From Ferruginibacter sp. (GTDB taxonomy: Bacteria; Bacteroidota; Bacteroidia; Chitinophagales; Chitinophagaceae), in assembly GCA_025352695.1 (NCBI GenBank), contig JANXSK010000110.1:1-64000 (forward strand): DNA of 64,000 nucleotides, read 5' to 3'. The position numbers were made by a program, and so were the translations under genes. Under the pieces are notes generated by a model, which saw nothing but the letters and a program-made list of their open reading frames with translations, was not told where the DNA came from and made no database searches. Every line of letters starts with the position of its first letter. Position 1 is the first letter of the stretch. Positions 35,996 through 45,352 of the stretch are shown here, in pieces.

Positions 35996-37300
35996 ATGAG
36001 TTCATTTGAAGTTAGAGGAGGAAAAAAACTCTTTGGAGAAATAACACCACAAGGAGCCAAAAACGAGTCGTTACAAATTATCTCGGCCGTATTACTTACT
36101 GCAGAAAAAGTAACTATTACCAATATTCCAGATATTATTGATGTAAATCTTTTGATTGAATTATTGGGAGAAATGAAGGTAAAAATTGACCGTATAAGCA
36201 GGGACACCTGTGTATTTAAGGCAGATGATGTAGATGTTGATTATTTAAATAGCGAGGCTTACCACAAAAAAAGTGGTAAGCTTAGAGGCTCTGTAATGCT
36301 TGCCGGGCCAATGTTAGCCCGTTTTAAAAAAGCTTATATACCAAAACCCGGAGGAGATAAAATTGGCCGAAGAAGATTGGATACGCATATAATTGGGTTT
36401 GAAAAATTAGGTGCAGGTTTTAAATATAATCCAGATGGTTTTTTTTATCTGGCAGCCAATCAATTAAAAGGTGCCAATATAGTACTGGATGAACCAAGCG
36501 TAACTGGTACCGCCAATATTTTAATGGCGGCTGTAATGGCAAAAGGTACCACCACCATTTACAATGCAGCCTGCGAACCCTACCTGCAACAATTATGCAG
36601 AATGCTTAACCGGATGGGAGCAAAAATTAGCGGTATTTCCAGCAATTTATTAAGCATTGAAGGAGTAGATTATTTGGGAGGCACGGAGCATAAAATGTTG
36701 CCAGATATGATTGAAGTAGGTAGTTTTATTGGTCTTGCGGCAATGACGCAGGGCGATATCACCATTAAAAATGCAGGGCTGGAAAACTTAGGCGTTATTC
36801 CTGAAAAGTTTCAACAATTGGGAATTAAAATGAATTTTATAGGTGATGATATCCATATTCCTTCACAGGAATTGTATGAAATTCAAAAATACATGGATGG
36901 CGGAATATTAACAATTTATGACCATCCGTGGCCAGGCTTTACGCCAGATTTACTGAGCATTGTTTTGGTTACTGCTATTCAGGCTAAAGGAAGTTTACTT
37001 ATTCATCAAAAAATGTTTGAGAGCCGCTTATTTTTTGTAGATAAATTAATTGAAATGGGTGCACAAGTAATATTGTGCGATCCGCATAGAGCTGTAGTTG
37101 TAGGCTTGGAAAGAGCGCAGCAATTACGCGGCATAACGATGAGCAGTCCTGATATCAGGGCTGGTGTGGCTTTATTAATTGCAGCCTTAAGTGCCGAAGG
37201 AAAAAGTGTAATCCAGAATATTGAGCAAATCGACAGGGGATATCAAAATATTGATGTGAGGCTGCAACAATTAGGTGCAGATATAAAAAGAATTAATTAG
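35996..37300 (+). CDS. murA: UDP-N-acetylglucosamine 1-carboxyvinyltransferase, Cys-to-Asp variant
   Basis: A 434-residue enzyme that transfers enolpyruvate from PEP to UDP-GlcNAc, the first committed step of peptidoglycan synthesis. The substrate-binding Lys22-Asn23 lie in PQGAKNES. The catalytic loop reads KPGGDKIGRRRLDTH, so the position of E. coli Cys115 is Asp121. Cys-to-Asp enzymes remain active but are not alkylated by fosfomycin (known from Mycobacterium and Chlamydia). The remaining inside-out alpha/beta barrel is complete, ending with SVIQNIEQIDRGYQNIDVRL. gmk follows after about 90 bases. Confidence 0.96.
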   Translation: MSSFEVRGGKKLFGEITPQGAKNESLQIISAVLLTAEKVTITNIPDIIDVNLLIELLGEMKVKIDRISRDTCVFKADDVDVDYLNSEAYHKKSGKLRGSVMLAGPMLARFKKAYIPKPGGDKIGRRRLDTHIIGFEKLGAGFKYNPDGFFYLAANQLKGANIVLDEPSVTGTANILMAAVMAKGTTTIYNAACEPYLQQLCRMLNRMGAKISGISSNLLSIEGVDYLGGTEHKMLPDMIEVGSFIGLAAMTQGDITIKNAGLENLGVIPEKFQQLGIKMNFIGDDIHIPSQELYEIQKYMDGGILTIYDHPWPGFTPDLLSIVLVTAIQAKGSLLIHQKMFESRLFFVDKLIEMGAQVILCDPHRAVVVGLERAQQLRGITMSSPDIRAGVALLIAALSAEGKSVIQNIEQIDRGYQNIDVRLQQLGADIKRIN

Positions 37301-37392
37301 CAGGTAACACGAATTTTAAATACACATTAAAACCTGATTAAACGGAAAACCGAAATTTTTTAAAAACTAGTTTTCTTTTCTTTTCTTTGCTA

Positions 37393-37965
37393 ATGGCTAT
37401 CCCCAACAAAATCATCATCATCACAGCCCCTTCAGGCGCAGGTAAAACATCCATTACCCTACATTTAATGCGCACATTTCCCCAATTGGCTTTTTCTATT
37501 TCTGCTGCCACAAGGCTGGCAAGAGGCGTAGAAAAAAATGGGATTGATTATCATTTTATAAGCATGGATGAATTTAAACAAAAAATACAGCACCACGAAT
37601 TTGCAGAATGGGAAATGGTGTACGAAGGGAAATATTATGGTACTTTAAAAAGCGAACTACAAAAAATTTGGGACGAAGGAAAAATTCCGATACTTGATAT
37701 TGATGTAAAAGGTGCCATACATGTAAGACAACAATATCCCGATTCGTCAATCACTCTTTTTATTGTTCCTCCTTCTGTAGCAGAATTAAAAGCCCGTTTA
37801 GAAAGCCGTGGCACAGAAAATACTGAATCATTGGCCGCAAGAATTAATAAAGCAGCTTATGAAATTTCATTTAAAGATCAGTTTGATAAACAGATTTTAA
37901 ACGATAATCTTAACAATGCCTGTAATGAAGCAGAAGGAATTATAAAAACCTTTATTGCCCTTTAA
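37393..37965 (+). CDS. gmk: Guanylate kinase
   Basis: A 190-residue P-loop kinase converting GMP to GDP with ATP. The Walker A motif is APSGAGKTS near residue 13. GMP-binding residues lie in FSISAATRLARGVEKNGIDY and FAEWEMVYEGKYYGT. The frame is open two codons upstream to a TTG, but the ATG at 37393 (MAIPNKIIIITAPSG) is the normal start. Length is standard. It lies between murA and a CorC-like gene on the same strand. Confidence 0.96.
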   Translation: MAIPNKIIIITAPSGAGKTSITLHLMRTFPQLAFSISAATRLARGVEKNGIDYHFISMDEFKQKIQHHEFAEWEMVYEGKYYGTLKSELQKIWDEGKIPILDIDVKGAIHVRQQYPDSSITLFIVPPSVAELKARLESRGTENTESLAARINKAAYEISFKDQFDKQILNDNLNNACNEAEGIIKTFIAL

Positions 37966-38010
37966 ATTTATTTAGCTGAATAAATCAATCATCTTTATTA
38001 TTTTTACTTT

Positions 38011-39297
38011 ATGGACTGGATACAACCGCTGGCTATAATTATATCATTGCTCCTGATTGGCTTTTTTTCGGGAATAGAAATTGCTTTTGTATCTGCCAAT
38101 AAGCTTTCAATAGAATTAAGAAAAAAACAGAATACCTACAGCGGTAAAGTTTGGGGAGAATACGCTGATAGACCCGCCAAATTTATAGGTACCACTTTAA
38201 TTGGTGTAAACGTAGTGTTGGTAATTTATGGTTTGTTCGTAGGTCAGTTATTATCTCCGTTATGGGATTTTGTTAAGTCAAAATTATCGCCGTCCCTTGC
38301 TGATTATGTTTATTATGTCAAATTATTTTTTGAAACCTGCCTGGCAACAGCAATCGTACTTTTTATTGAATTTGTTTTTAAAGCAATTTTTAGGGCTACA
38401 AGCGAACGTGTTTTAAGCAATAGTTTTATCGCTTACATCGTCCAGTTTTTTTTCGGTGCATTCGCAGCAGTTTCTGCTTTTTTTGTTGAAGTTGCAGAAT
38501 GGATACTGAAGTATATTTTCAATGTGCGCCTTAATGAAAAAAAAGAGGCATTCACTAAAATAGATCTGGAACATTTTATTCAGCAAAGTAAAAATCATGA
38601 TGAAGAGGATGCAAGCGAAATAAACAAGGAACTATTTGAAAATGCATTATCTCTCAGTGAAAAAAAAATCAGGGAATGCCTGATCCCCCGCAAAGAAATA
38701 GAAGGAGTTGATATTTCGACCAACATTGAAGAAGTGAAAAGTATTTTCATTTCTACCCAATTAAGTAAACTGGTAGTTTTTGAAGAAAATATTGATAATA
38801 TCCTGGGGTATATTCATCAGTTGGATATGTTTAAAAATCCCTTAGATATAAATTCTATATTGCTACCCATCCCAGCAATTCCTGAAAGCATGAGTGCGCC
38901 AGACCTGATGAGTAAATTTAGTAAAGAAAGAAAAAGTATTGCATGGGTTGTAGATGAATTTGGTGGCACTGCTGGTATTGTAACCATGGAAGATTTACTG
39001 GAAGAAATTTTTGGAGATATTCCTGATGAACATGATACAGAAGAGTTTGTAGAAAAGCAACTGGCAACAAATGAATTTATTTTTAGTGGCAGATTGGAAC
39101 TTGATTACATCACTGAAAAATATAAGCTGGATTTCCCTGATAGTAAGGAAACAGAAACACTTAGTGGTTTTATTATTCAGAACCGCGATGAAATTCCCAA
39201 ACAAAAAGAAACCTTTACCGTTGGTAATTACCAATTTGATATTTTAAATGTTAGCGACACAAGGATTGAAACGGTGAAGCTAAAAGTATTGAAGTAA
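38011..39297 (+). CDS. CNNM/CorC-HlyC family transport protein (GldE-like)
   Basis: A 428-residue protein with an N-terminal DUF21/CNNM membrane domain (about residues 1-185). A CBS pair follows (about 200-330) with LIPRKEIEGVDIS and SKERKSIAWVVDEFGGTAGI, then a C-terminal CorC_HlyC domain. The motif VVDEFGGTAGIVTMEDLLEE is diagnostic. Family members are linked to magnesium or cobalt efflux; in gliding Bacteroidota the relative GldE has this layout. Without a neighbouring gldD I leave the symbol open. The gene is 45 bases downstream of gmk and convergent with the metal-efflux operon. Confidence 0.9.
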   Translation: MDWIQPLAIIISLLLIGFFSGIEIAFVSANKLSIELRKKQNTYSGKVWGEYADRPAKFIGTTLIGVNVVLVIYGLFVGQLLSPLWDFVKSKLSPSLADYVYYVKLFFETCLATAIVLFIEFVFKAIFRATSERVLSNSFIAYIVQFFFGAFAAVSAFFVEVAEWILKYIFNVRLNEKKEAFTKIDLEHFIQQSKNHDEEDASEINKELFENALSLSEKKIRECLIPRKEIEGVDISTNIEEVKSIFISTQLSKLVVFEENIDNILGYIHQLDMFKNPLDINSILLPIPAIPESMSAPDLMSKFSKERKSIAWVVDEFGGTAGIVTMEDLLEEIFGDIPDEHDTEEFVEKQLATNEFIFSGRLELDYITEKYKLDFPDSKETETLSGFIIQNRDEIPKQKETFTVGNYQFDILNVSDTRIETVKLKVLK

Positions 39298-39525
39298 TGC
39301 CATTTACTAAAAGTGAGTTATTGGGACAGTATTCTTTTACCAGCTCTTTAATTTACCCTTTGAAATATTCACTATTCAAGTGACCACACAATTAAAACAA
39401 TCACGTTAGCAAATCTAAAAGCACCCCAATAGCCGTAAAAGTAAAAGTGTGCAATACACCACGGCGAATAGGTTACCAATAATGTTGTACATAGCTACTT
39501 ACCCCACCACACACACAATAAAAAA
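39298..39525. other. Convergent intergenic region without a gene
   Basis: Together with the palindrome that follows, this fills about 300 bases between convergent genes. I see no coding frame or RNA gene here; only short AC-rich stretches stand out. Confidence 0.5.
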
Positions 39526-39575
39526 ATTTAATTAATAGCCAGATTTTGTATACAAAATCTGGCTATTAATTAAAT
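39526..39575. terminator. 50-bp perfect palindrome, probable bidirectional terminator
   Basis: Arms 39526-39550 and 39551-39575 are exact reverse complements with no loop; the core is GCCAGATTTTGTA/TACAAAATCTGGC. It lies between convergent genes. On the minus strand the hairpin is followed by a T-rich stretch (A-run at 39519-39526 on plus), fitting termination of the efflux operon. Confidence 0.75.
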
Positions 39576-39603
39576 CACTCATAAAAATAGAGACGCTATG
39601 CAT

Positions 39604-42600
39604 TTAAAGATTTGGTTTCTCCACTTTACTTACTACCCTTAATTTTCTTAAAATTTTTCTATTTTCTCTACGATGCGTTAGTTTAAAAGCCAATGCATAA
39701 ATAGTGGGTAAAATAAGTAACGTAAGGATAGTAGAAGTAATTAACCCGCCTATAACTACAATAGCCAAGGGTTTCTGTGTTTCGCTTCCTATACCGGTGG
39801 AAATGGCTGCTGGCAGCAATCCAATCATTGCCATCAAAGCTGTCATTACAACAGGCCGTACCCTTGATATAACACCTTGTCTGATGGATTCATCCAAGTT
39901 CATTTTAGCATCCAAATTTTTCCTGAAAACACTTATAAGGATCACCCCATTTTGAATACAAACCCCAAACAATGCGATAAAACCAATACCGGCACTTATG
40001 CTAAAATTAATGCCTGTAATATGTAGTGCTAAAATGCCACCAATTAATGCAAATGGAACGTTTAAAATTGTTAGTACCGCATCTTTTACATTACCATAAG
40101 TGATAAATAAAATCAAGAATATTACTAACAAACAGATAGGTACAACTTTTGCCAATGTAGCAGAAGCTCTTTGCTGGTTTTCAAATTCACCATTCCAGGA
40201 CATTTTATATCCTTCTGGTAAACTAAAAGCATTTGCTACCTTTTCCTGTGCCTCATCTACAGTGCCACCAAGGTCTCTTCCCCGTATAGAAAATTTTACT
40301 GTTATATATCTACTGTTATTATCTCTATAAATAAAAGCCGGCCCTGTAAGCGTCTTTATATCGGCTATTTCTTTTAAAGGAACTCTTTCGCCGCCGGATG
40401 TAGGCATCATTAAGTTCTCTACTTCTTCTTGTGTTTTTCTAAATTCTTCTTTGTAACGTATTCTAATATCAAATTTCCTTTCTCCTTCATATAATTGGGT
40501 GGCTGCTTTACCACCCAAAGCCATTTCAATAATGGAATTGGCATCCCCTGTGGTAACACCAAACATGGCCATTTTTTGCTGGTTAAGTTCTATCCGAAAT
40601 TCAGGCTGGCCAAGGTTTCTTATTACACCAAGATCTTCTACTCCTTTAATATTTTTAAGTATTTTCATTACTTTGGTGGCACTACTATCCAGCACATTAA
40701 AGTCTGCTCCAAATATTTTTACAGCCAATGCAGCAGGCACACCTGCTACAGCTTCTGCAACATTATCTCTAATTGGTTGTGAATAATTAAATACAATGCC
40801 AGGATACTGTTGTAATTTTTTATCCATTTCACCTGCGAGCTCATCCGAAGTACGTTTTACTTTCCAATCTTTTTCCTGAAATAAATCTACTGCAATTTGT
40901 ACATTAAAAAATCCCTTTGGATCAGTTCCGTCATTGGTACGACCAACCTGTGTTAGTGTATGCCTTACTTCAGGAAAAGTTTCAATTACTTTATTCAATT
41001 TCTGAGCGATACTATCCGCTTCATTAAGCGAAACACTTCTGGGTAATTCGGCCGTTACCCAAAGTGCACCTTCATTTAATTGTGGTAAAAATTCACTTCC
41101 TAAAAATTTAAAAGAAGTAAAACTTAACAGCATAAAAGCAAATGCAATTACTACACTTAGTTTTTGATTAGTGTAAACAATGTCGAATAATTTACCAACT
41201 CCTTTTTCAAAAAAAAGCACAATTGGGTTGTGCTTTTCCCGTACATTTTTCCGCAATAATACACTTGATAAGGCAGGCACTAATGTTAAAGTGAAAATTA
41301 AAGCCCCCAATAATGCAAACCCTAAAGTGTACGCCAATGGCGAAAACATTTTACCTTCTACTTTTTGAAATGCAAAAATTGGAATTAAACAAGTAATAAT
41401 TATTAACTTGGAGAAGAATATAGACTTTCCCATTTCTACCCCTTTGCTTTTAAATAAGCCCAATTTTGCAAGCTTATTAAACTTCTCCATCCCCACCTCT
41501 TTAGCTTTATAGTCCAGTGCTACAAATAAGCCCTCTACCATAACAACAGCACCATCTATAATAATTCCAAAATCAATTGCACCCATAGAAAGCAGGTTGG
41601 CATTCATCCCTTTAATGCGCATACAAATAAAAGCGAACAAAAGTGACAAAGGAATAATAATGCTAACAGTAACGGTGGTACGCCAATCGGCCATAAATAA
41701 CATTACAATTAATGTTACCAATAATATACCTTCTATTAAATTATGAATAACGGTTTCCTGTGCAAAGTCCATTAACGTTGTGCGATCATAAAATGGAATA
41801 ATTTTTACTCCTTTGGGTAGTATAGTTTTATTAAGTTCGGCAATTTTTGTATGTACCCTTTCAAGCACTTCACTTGGATTTTCGCCTTTTCGCATAACAA
41901 TAATACCTTCAATCTGATTGGTTTTATTATCCAATGCTACTGTTCCCAATCTTGGCTTACTGGATTCTATAACGTTTGCTACATTTTTAACCAGCAACGG
42001 AACACCGTTTATTTTTGTAATGATAATATTATTTATTTCGCCTACATCATTTAACACTCCAATACCACGTACAACATATGCCTGGCCATTTCGCTCAATT
42101 ACATCTCCGCCAACATTAATATTACTTTTGTTTACGGCGGTATAAACATCTAATGCGGTAAGGTTATATTTAATTAGCAAATCCGGGTTAACGCTTACTT
42201 CAAATATTTTTTCTTCGCCACCAAAACTATTTACATCTGCAATGCCAGCCACACTCTTAAACTGTCTATCAAGCACCCAATCCTGCAAGGCTGTTAAATC
42301 TCTTATAGATGCAGTTTTACTTTGCAAAATATATCGATAAATTTCACCAGTTGGCCCATATGGTGGCTGTACTTCTGGCCTAACACCGTCTGGCAGGTCG
42401 GCATTAATAATTCTGCTCATTACCTGTTGCCTTGCAAATGCATCATCTACATCATCATCAAAAATCATGGTAATATAGCTCAACCCAAAAGAAGAATTGG
42501 TTCTAAGATTTATTTTTTTTTGAACTGAATTTAACTCAACCTCCAATGGTATAGTGATAAATTTTTCTACCTCTTCTGCACTTCTACCCGGCCATTGCGA

Positions 42601-42759
42601 AATAATAATTATTTGCGTATTGGTTACATCAGGAAACGTTTCTATTGGTGTGGCTTTATAACTAAAAATGCCAATTATAGAAATAGCCAACGTTAAAAAA
42701 AAGACAAAGTACCGGTGCCTTAATGAAAAATGTATAATGCCTTTGATAAAGTTATTCAT
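39604..42759 (-). CDS. Heavy-metal efflux RND pump (CzcA/CusA family)
   Basis: A 1051-residue inner-membrane RND transporter with twelve predicted membrane segments and two large periplasmic loops. The fourth-helix proton-relay motif reads AIDFGIIIDGAVVMVEG (about residue 400), close to the HME1 signature DFGx3DGAx3VEN of Co/Zn/Cd pumps and unlike the Cu/Ag type. Other family segments are PIETFPDVTNTQI at the start, DVYTAVNKSNINVGGDVIER and GIGSETQKPLAIVVIGGLIT near the end. It assembles with the adaptor and TolC-like proteins encoded just upstream. Zn/Co/Cd or Ni as substrate is inference. Confidence 0.95.
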   Translation of the reverse strand: MNNFIKGIIHFSLRHRYFVFFLTLAISIIGIFSYKATPIETFPDVTNTQIIIISQWPGRSAEEVEKFITIPLEVELNSVQKKINLRTNSSFGLSYITMIFDDDVDDAFARQQVMSRIINADLPDGVRPEVQPPYGPTGEIYRYILQSKTASIRDLTALQDWVLDRQFKSVAGIADVNSFGGEEKIFEVSVNPDLLIKYNLTALDVYTAVNKSNINVGGDVIERNGQAYVVRGIGVLNDVGEINNIIITKINGVPLLVKNVANVIESSKPRLGTVALDNKTNQIEGIIVMRKGENPSEVLERVHTKIAELNKTILPKGVKIIPFYDRTTLMDFAQETVIHNLIEGILLVTLIVMLFMADWRTTVTVSIIIPLSLLFAFICMRIKGMNANLLSMGAIDFGIIIDGAVVMVEGLFVALDYKAKEVGMEKFNKLAKLGLFKSKGVEMGKSIFFSKLIIITCLIPIFAFQKVEGKMFSPLAYTLGFALLGALIFTLTLVPALSSVLLRKNVREKHNPIVLFFEKGVGKLFDIVYTNQKLSVVIAFAFMLLSFTSFKFLGSEFLPQLNEGALWVTAELPRSVSLNEADSIAQKLNKVIETFPEVRHTLTQVGRTNDGTDPKGFFNVQIAVDLFQEKDWKVKRTSDELAGEMDKKLQQYPGIVFNYSQPIRDNVAEAVAGVPAALAVKIFGADFNVLDSSATKVMKILKNIKGVEDLGVIRNLGQPEFRIELNQQKMAMFGVTTGDANSIIEMALGGKAATQLYEGERKFDIRIRYKEEFRKTQEEVENLMMPTSGGERVPLKEIADIKTLTGPAFIYRDNNSRYITVKFSIRGRDLGGTVDEAQEKVANAFSLPEGYKMSWNGEFENQQRASATLAKVVPICLLVIFLILFITYGNVKDAVLTILNVPFALIGGILALHITGINFSISAGIGFIALFGVCIQNGVILISVFRKNLDAKMNLDESIRQGVISRVRPVVMTALMAMIGLLPAAISTGIGSETQKPLAIVVIGGLITSTILTLLILPTIYALAFKLTHRRENRKILRKLRVVSKVEKPNL

Positions 42760-42793
42760 CAGAAATAATTAATTAATTGAAACTTTTTTTATA

Positions 42794-43897
42794 TTAGTTT
42801 TCTGCTAGCGCCTTAAAAAATAGCAACTCATTTTTTGAAATAACTTTTTCTCCTGCGCTGATACCAGAACTAATGTAAGTTTTATCACCAATTGTTTTTA
42901 TGATATTAATAACCCTTAATTCGAGGTTACATTTATCATGGTAAATAACAACGTAATTTTTGCCGTAATCACTTATAAAAGCGGTGCTGGGTATGGCTAT
43001 TGCATTTTTTTTTCCTTTGTTTTGTACTACTACATTGGCAAACATTTCTGGTTTTAGGGATTGGTCTTCATTTTGTAATCTTATTCTGATTTTCATCACT
43101 TTGCTATCAGATTCTAATATTTGATTTATTTTATCTACTACACCTGTAAATACACGTGCAGGATAAGCTAGCGTTGTTACGCCCACTTTTTGACCTTCTT
43201 TTATTTTTGCAATATCACTTTCATATACGTTGGCTAAAACCCATACCTCACTTATATCTCCAATTGAAAACATATTGTCAGTATTATCTCCGCGAATGAA
43301 TGCGCCTTCATTTATTTTCTTCTCCAATACATATCCACTTCTGGGAGCTACTACAGTGTAAGTGCCCTGTGCTGAAGTATTACCGCCACCGTTAATATTT
43401 ATTTGTGTTCTTAACTTTGATTCACTGTTTAATGCTTTCTGGAAATTCTGGTTTGATTCAGCATATTCTCTTTCACTTGCAATACCATTTTGAAACAAGG
43501 AGGCTGTATTTTCCATTTGTCTTTTCGCAATGGCAACGTCATTAACCGCAGAAGAAATATCGCTATAGTTACCTGCAACATCGGCACTTTTTATAACAGC
43601 AAGCGTTTGCCCTTTTACTACTTTGTCTCCCTGAGAAACTTTTACATGCATAACTTTACCACTGCTAAATGCAAAAACTTTTACCACCCTGCTATCACTA
43701 AAACTAATTTCGCCGGATAATTTTAATTCATCATCTATTGAAGATAAAATAGCCGAATCAATTTGAACAAATTTTTCCATGGAGTCGGTAATACATATTT
43801 TTGGAGTTGTCTCAACCTCGATATTTTTTTTTTCTTTACAGGAAAAAAGAATATAAGTGAAACAAAAGATTGCAGCAAATGCAGTAGTAATTTTCAT
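42794..43897 (-). CDS. RND efflux periplasmic adaptor lipoprotein (CzcB/CusB type)
   Basis: A 367-residue membrane-fusion protein. It has a lipoprotein signal (MKITTAFAAIFCFTYILFSC). The first lipoyl half-motif is GKVMHVKVSQGDKVVKGQTL (about residues 79-98), a short alpha-hairpin follows at about 110-160, and the second half is VVAPRSGYVLEKKINEGAFI (about 176-195). The beta-barrel carries VWVLANVYESDIAKIKEGQK. It bridges pump and outer-membrane channel. It lies between the TolC-like gene (24 bases upstream) and the pump (34 bases downstream). Confidence 0.94.
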   Translation of the reverse strand: MKITTAFAAIFCFTYILFSCKEKKNIEVETTPKICITDSMEKFVQIDSAILSSIDDELKLSGEISFSDSRVVKVFAFSSGKVMHVKVSQGDKVVKGQTLAVIKSADVAGNYSDISSAVNDVAIAKRQMENTASLFQNGIASEREYAESNQNFQKALNSESKLRTQININGGGNTSAQGTYTVVAPRSGYVLEKKINEGAFIRGDNTDNMFSIGDISEVWVLANVYESDIAKIKEGQKVGVTTLAYPARVFTGVVDKINQILESDSKVMKIRIRLQNEDQSLKPEMFANVVVQNKGKKNAIAIPSTAFISDYGKNYVVIYHDKCNLELRVINIIKTIGDKTYISSGISAGEKVISKNELLFFKALAEN

Positions 43898-43921
43898 TTT
43901 AAAGAAAGGATTTTTGGCGGG

Positions 43922-45202
43922 TTAATTTAGGTTAATGATATCTGTACCAACTGCATAATTCAAATCTTCAATTGCATGAATAAGGCCGTTGTGTTGCTCT
44001 ACCAGTTTTAATTTATTGTCCTTGTAAGCATCCATAAAATCAATAAACTCTAACAGACTCATTTGACGTTCTTCATAACTTTTAAGCATGTTGGCAAATA
44101 GAGCATCATATTGCTGGGAAAAATCTAACTGCTGGCGATTGTTGACTCCCTTGTAAAATAGGAATTTAGTAACAGCTGATTGAATATCATTTTTAATTTT
44201 TGCATAGGTTTGATCAGCAATGGCTTGTTGCTGCTGAATCGTAAATTTAGCAGCGGCAATATTTCCCTGATTGCGATTAAAAATATTTAATGGCAACGAA
44301 ACGGCTATTCCCACATAGTTGGGCGCATAACTGCTTCGCTGATCAAATTCGCTACCCACACTTATGTCAGCCTTTGCAAGTGCCTTTTGATAAATAAGGT
44401 TATGATTTTGCAGCGTTACAGATGTTTGCGCAATTTTAGCATCGGGTCTGCTAAATAATGCTAACTGAATTAAACTGTCAGTATTTGGAATTGTAGCAGT
44501 TGTTAATACCCCAAATTTATATTCAAGACTGGGCGCAATAAATTTTGTTTCATTATTATTCAGTAATAATTTTATTTCGCTTTGTAATGGAATTAATTGA
44601 GCATCTGCATTAACCAATTCATTTTGCAAACTAAATAGCAATGCCTTTATCCGTAAATTATCTTTTACAGAAACGTTACCTATTTGAAGTTGTAAATCCA
44701 TTCCTCTAATCAACTTAGTAACTTCTTCAATTTCTTTTATATAAACCTTTTTAATTTTAACTAAATGATTCACCTCAAGCAAATCATTTTGAAGAACGTA
44801 GCGGAGCGTTCGCAACAAATCATCAAACTGTTGTTGCGAAATAGTAACATTATCAGTAGCAATTTGTACAGCTTTATTTCTTTTTCCTGCAGTTCTAATG
44901 AGTTGCATTATCTGTACATAAAAAGTTCCCGTTTCTTTCTGGTGATTAAAAAAACCGCCTTGTTGATCATACAAATTTTGATCTGTACTCAAAACAGGAT
45001 TATCCCATAGTTTTGCCTGATGTATTAAAGCCTTGTTAACATCAATATTGTATTTGCTGGCGAGCAATGATAAATTATTTTGTAAAAAAATTTTTTCTGC
45101 TGCCGGAAATGATATTTGTATTGTGTCTATACCTGATTGTGCATGTACAGTACGTGTGAAAAAAAAAAGGAAAATAAAAAAGAAAAATATTTTTTTTTGC
45201 AT
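43922..45202 (-). CDS. TolC-family outer membrane efflux channel (CzcC/CusC type)
   Basis: A 426-residue outer-membrane factor with signal peptide (hydrophobic residues 4-21, cut near VHAQ). It has the two long coiled-coil helical repeats of TolC proteins, for example LLRTLRYVLQNDLLEVNHLV and FSQQYDALFANMLKSYEERQ. It has the segment YVGIAVSLPLNIFNRNQGNI, typical of CzcC-type channels. It heads the three-gene metal-efflux operon. No regulator gene or metal-sensing two-component system is adjacent. Confidence 0.94.
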   Translation of the reverse strand: MQKKIFFFFIFLFFFTRTVHAQSGIDTIQISFPAAEKIFLQNNLSLLASKYNIDVNKALIHQAKLWDNPVLSTDQNLYDQQGGFFNHQKETGTFYVQIMQLIRTAGKRNKAVQIATDNVTISQQQFDDLLRTLRYVLQNDLLEVNHLVKIKKVYIKEIEEVTKLIRGMDLQLQIGNVSVKDNLRIKALLFSLQNELVNADAQLIPLQSEIKLLLNNNETKFIAPSLEYKFGVLTTATIPNTDSLIQLALFSRPDAKIAQTSVTLQNHNLIYQKALAKADISVGSEFDQRSSYAPNYVGIAVSLPLNIFNRNQGNIAAAKFTIQQQQAIADQTYAKIKNDIQSAVTKFLFYKGVNNRQQLDFSQQYDALFANMLKSYEERQMSLLEFIDFMDAYKDNKLKLVEQHNGLIHAIEDLNYAVGTDIINLN

Positions 45203-45352
45203 TGGTTAGAAAAACTTTATAAATTAAGCTACAAAGATAGCCAGGGCTCCGTTAAGCGCCTATTAACAATAGTTAACGAAGGGTTAAGCACAGTTGCAAT
45301 TGGTTTTAATCTATCTTTCTGCATATTGTTTTACAACCCTATTTTTGCAATA

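Noticed and set aside
40495-40786. Two overlapping 95-codon frames antisense to the RND pump
   Set aside because: Both are opposite strongly conserved pump sequence and show no domain.
45137-45352. N-terminal extension of the glycosyltransferase into the divergent tolC gene
   Set aside because: It would overlap the tolC signal peptide coding region, and the first 72 residues do not resemble the family; the ATG at 45353 fits.
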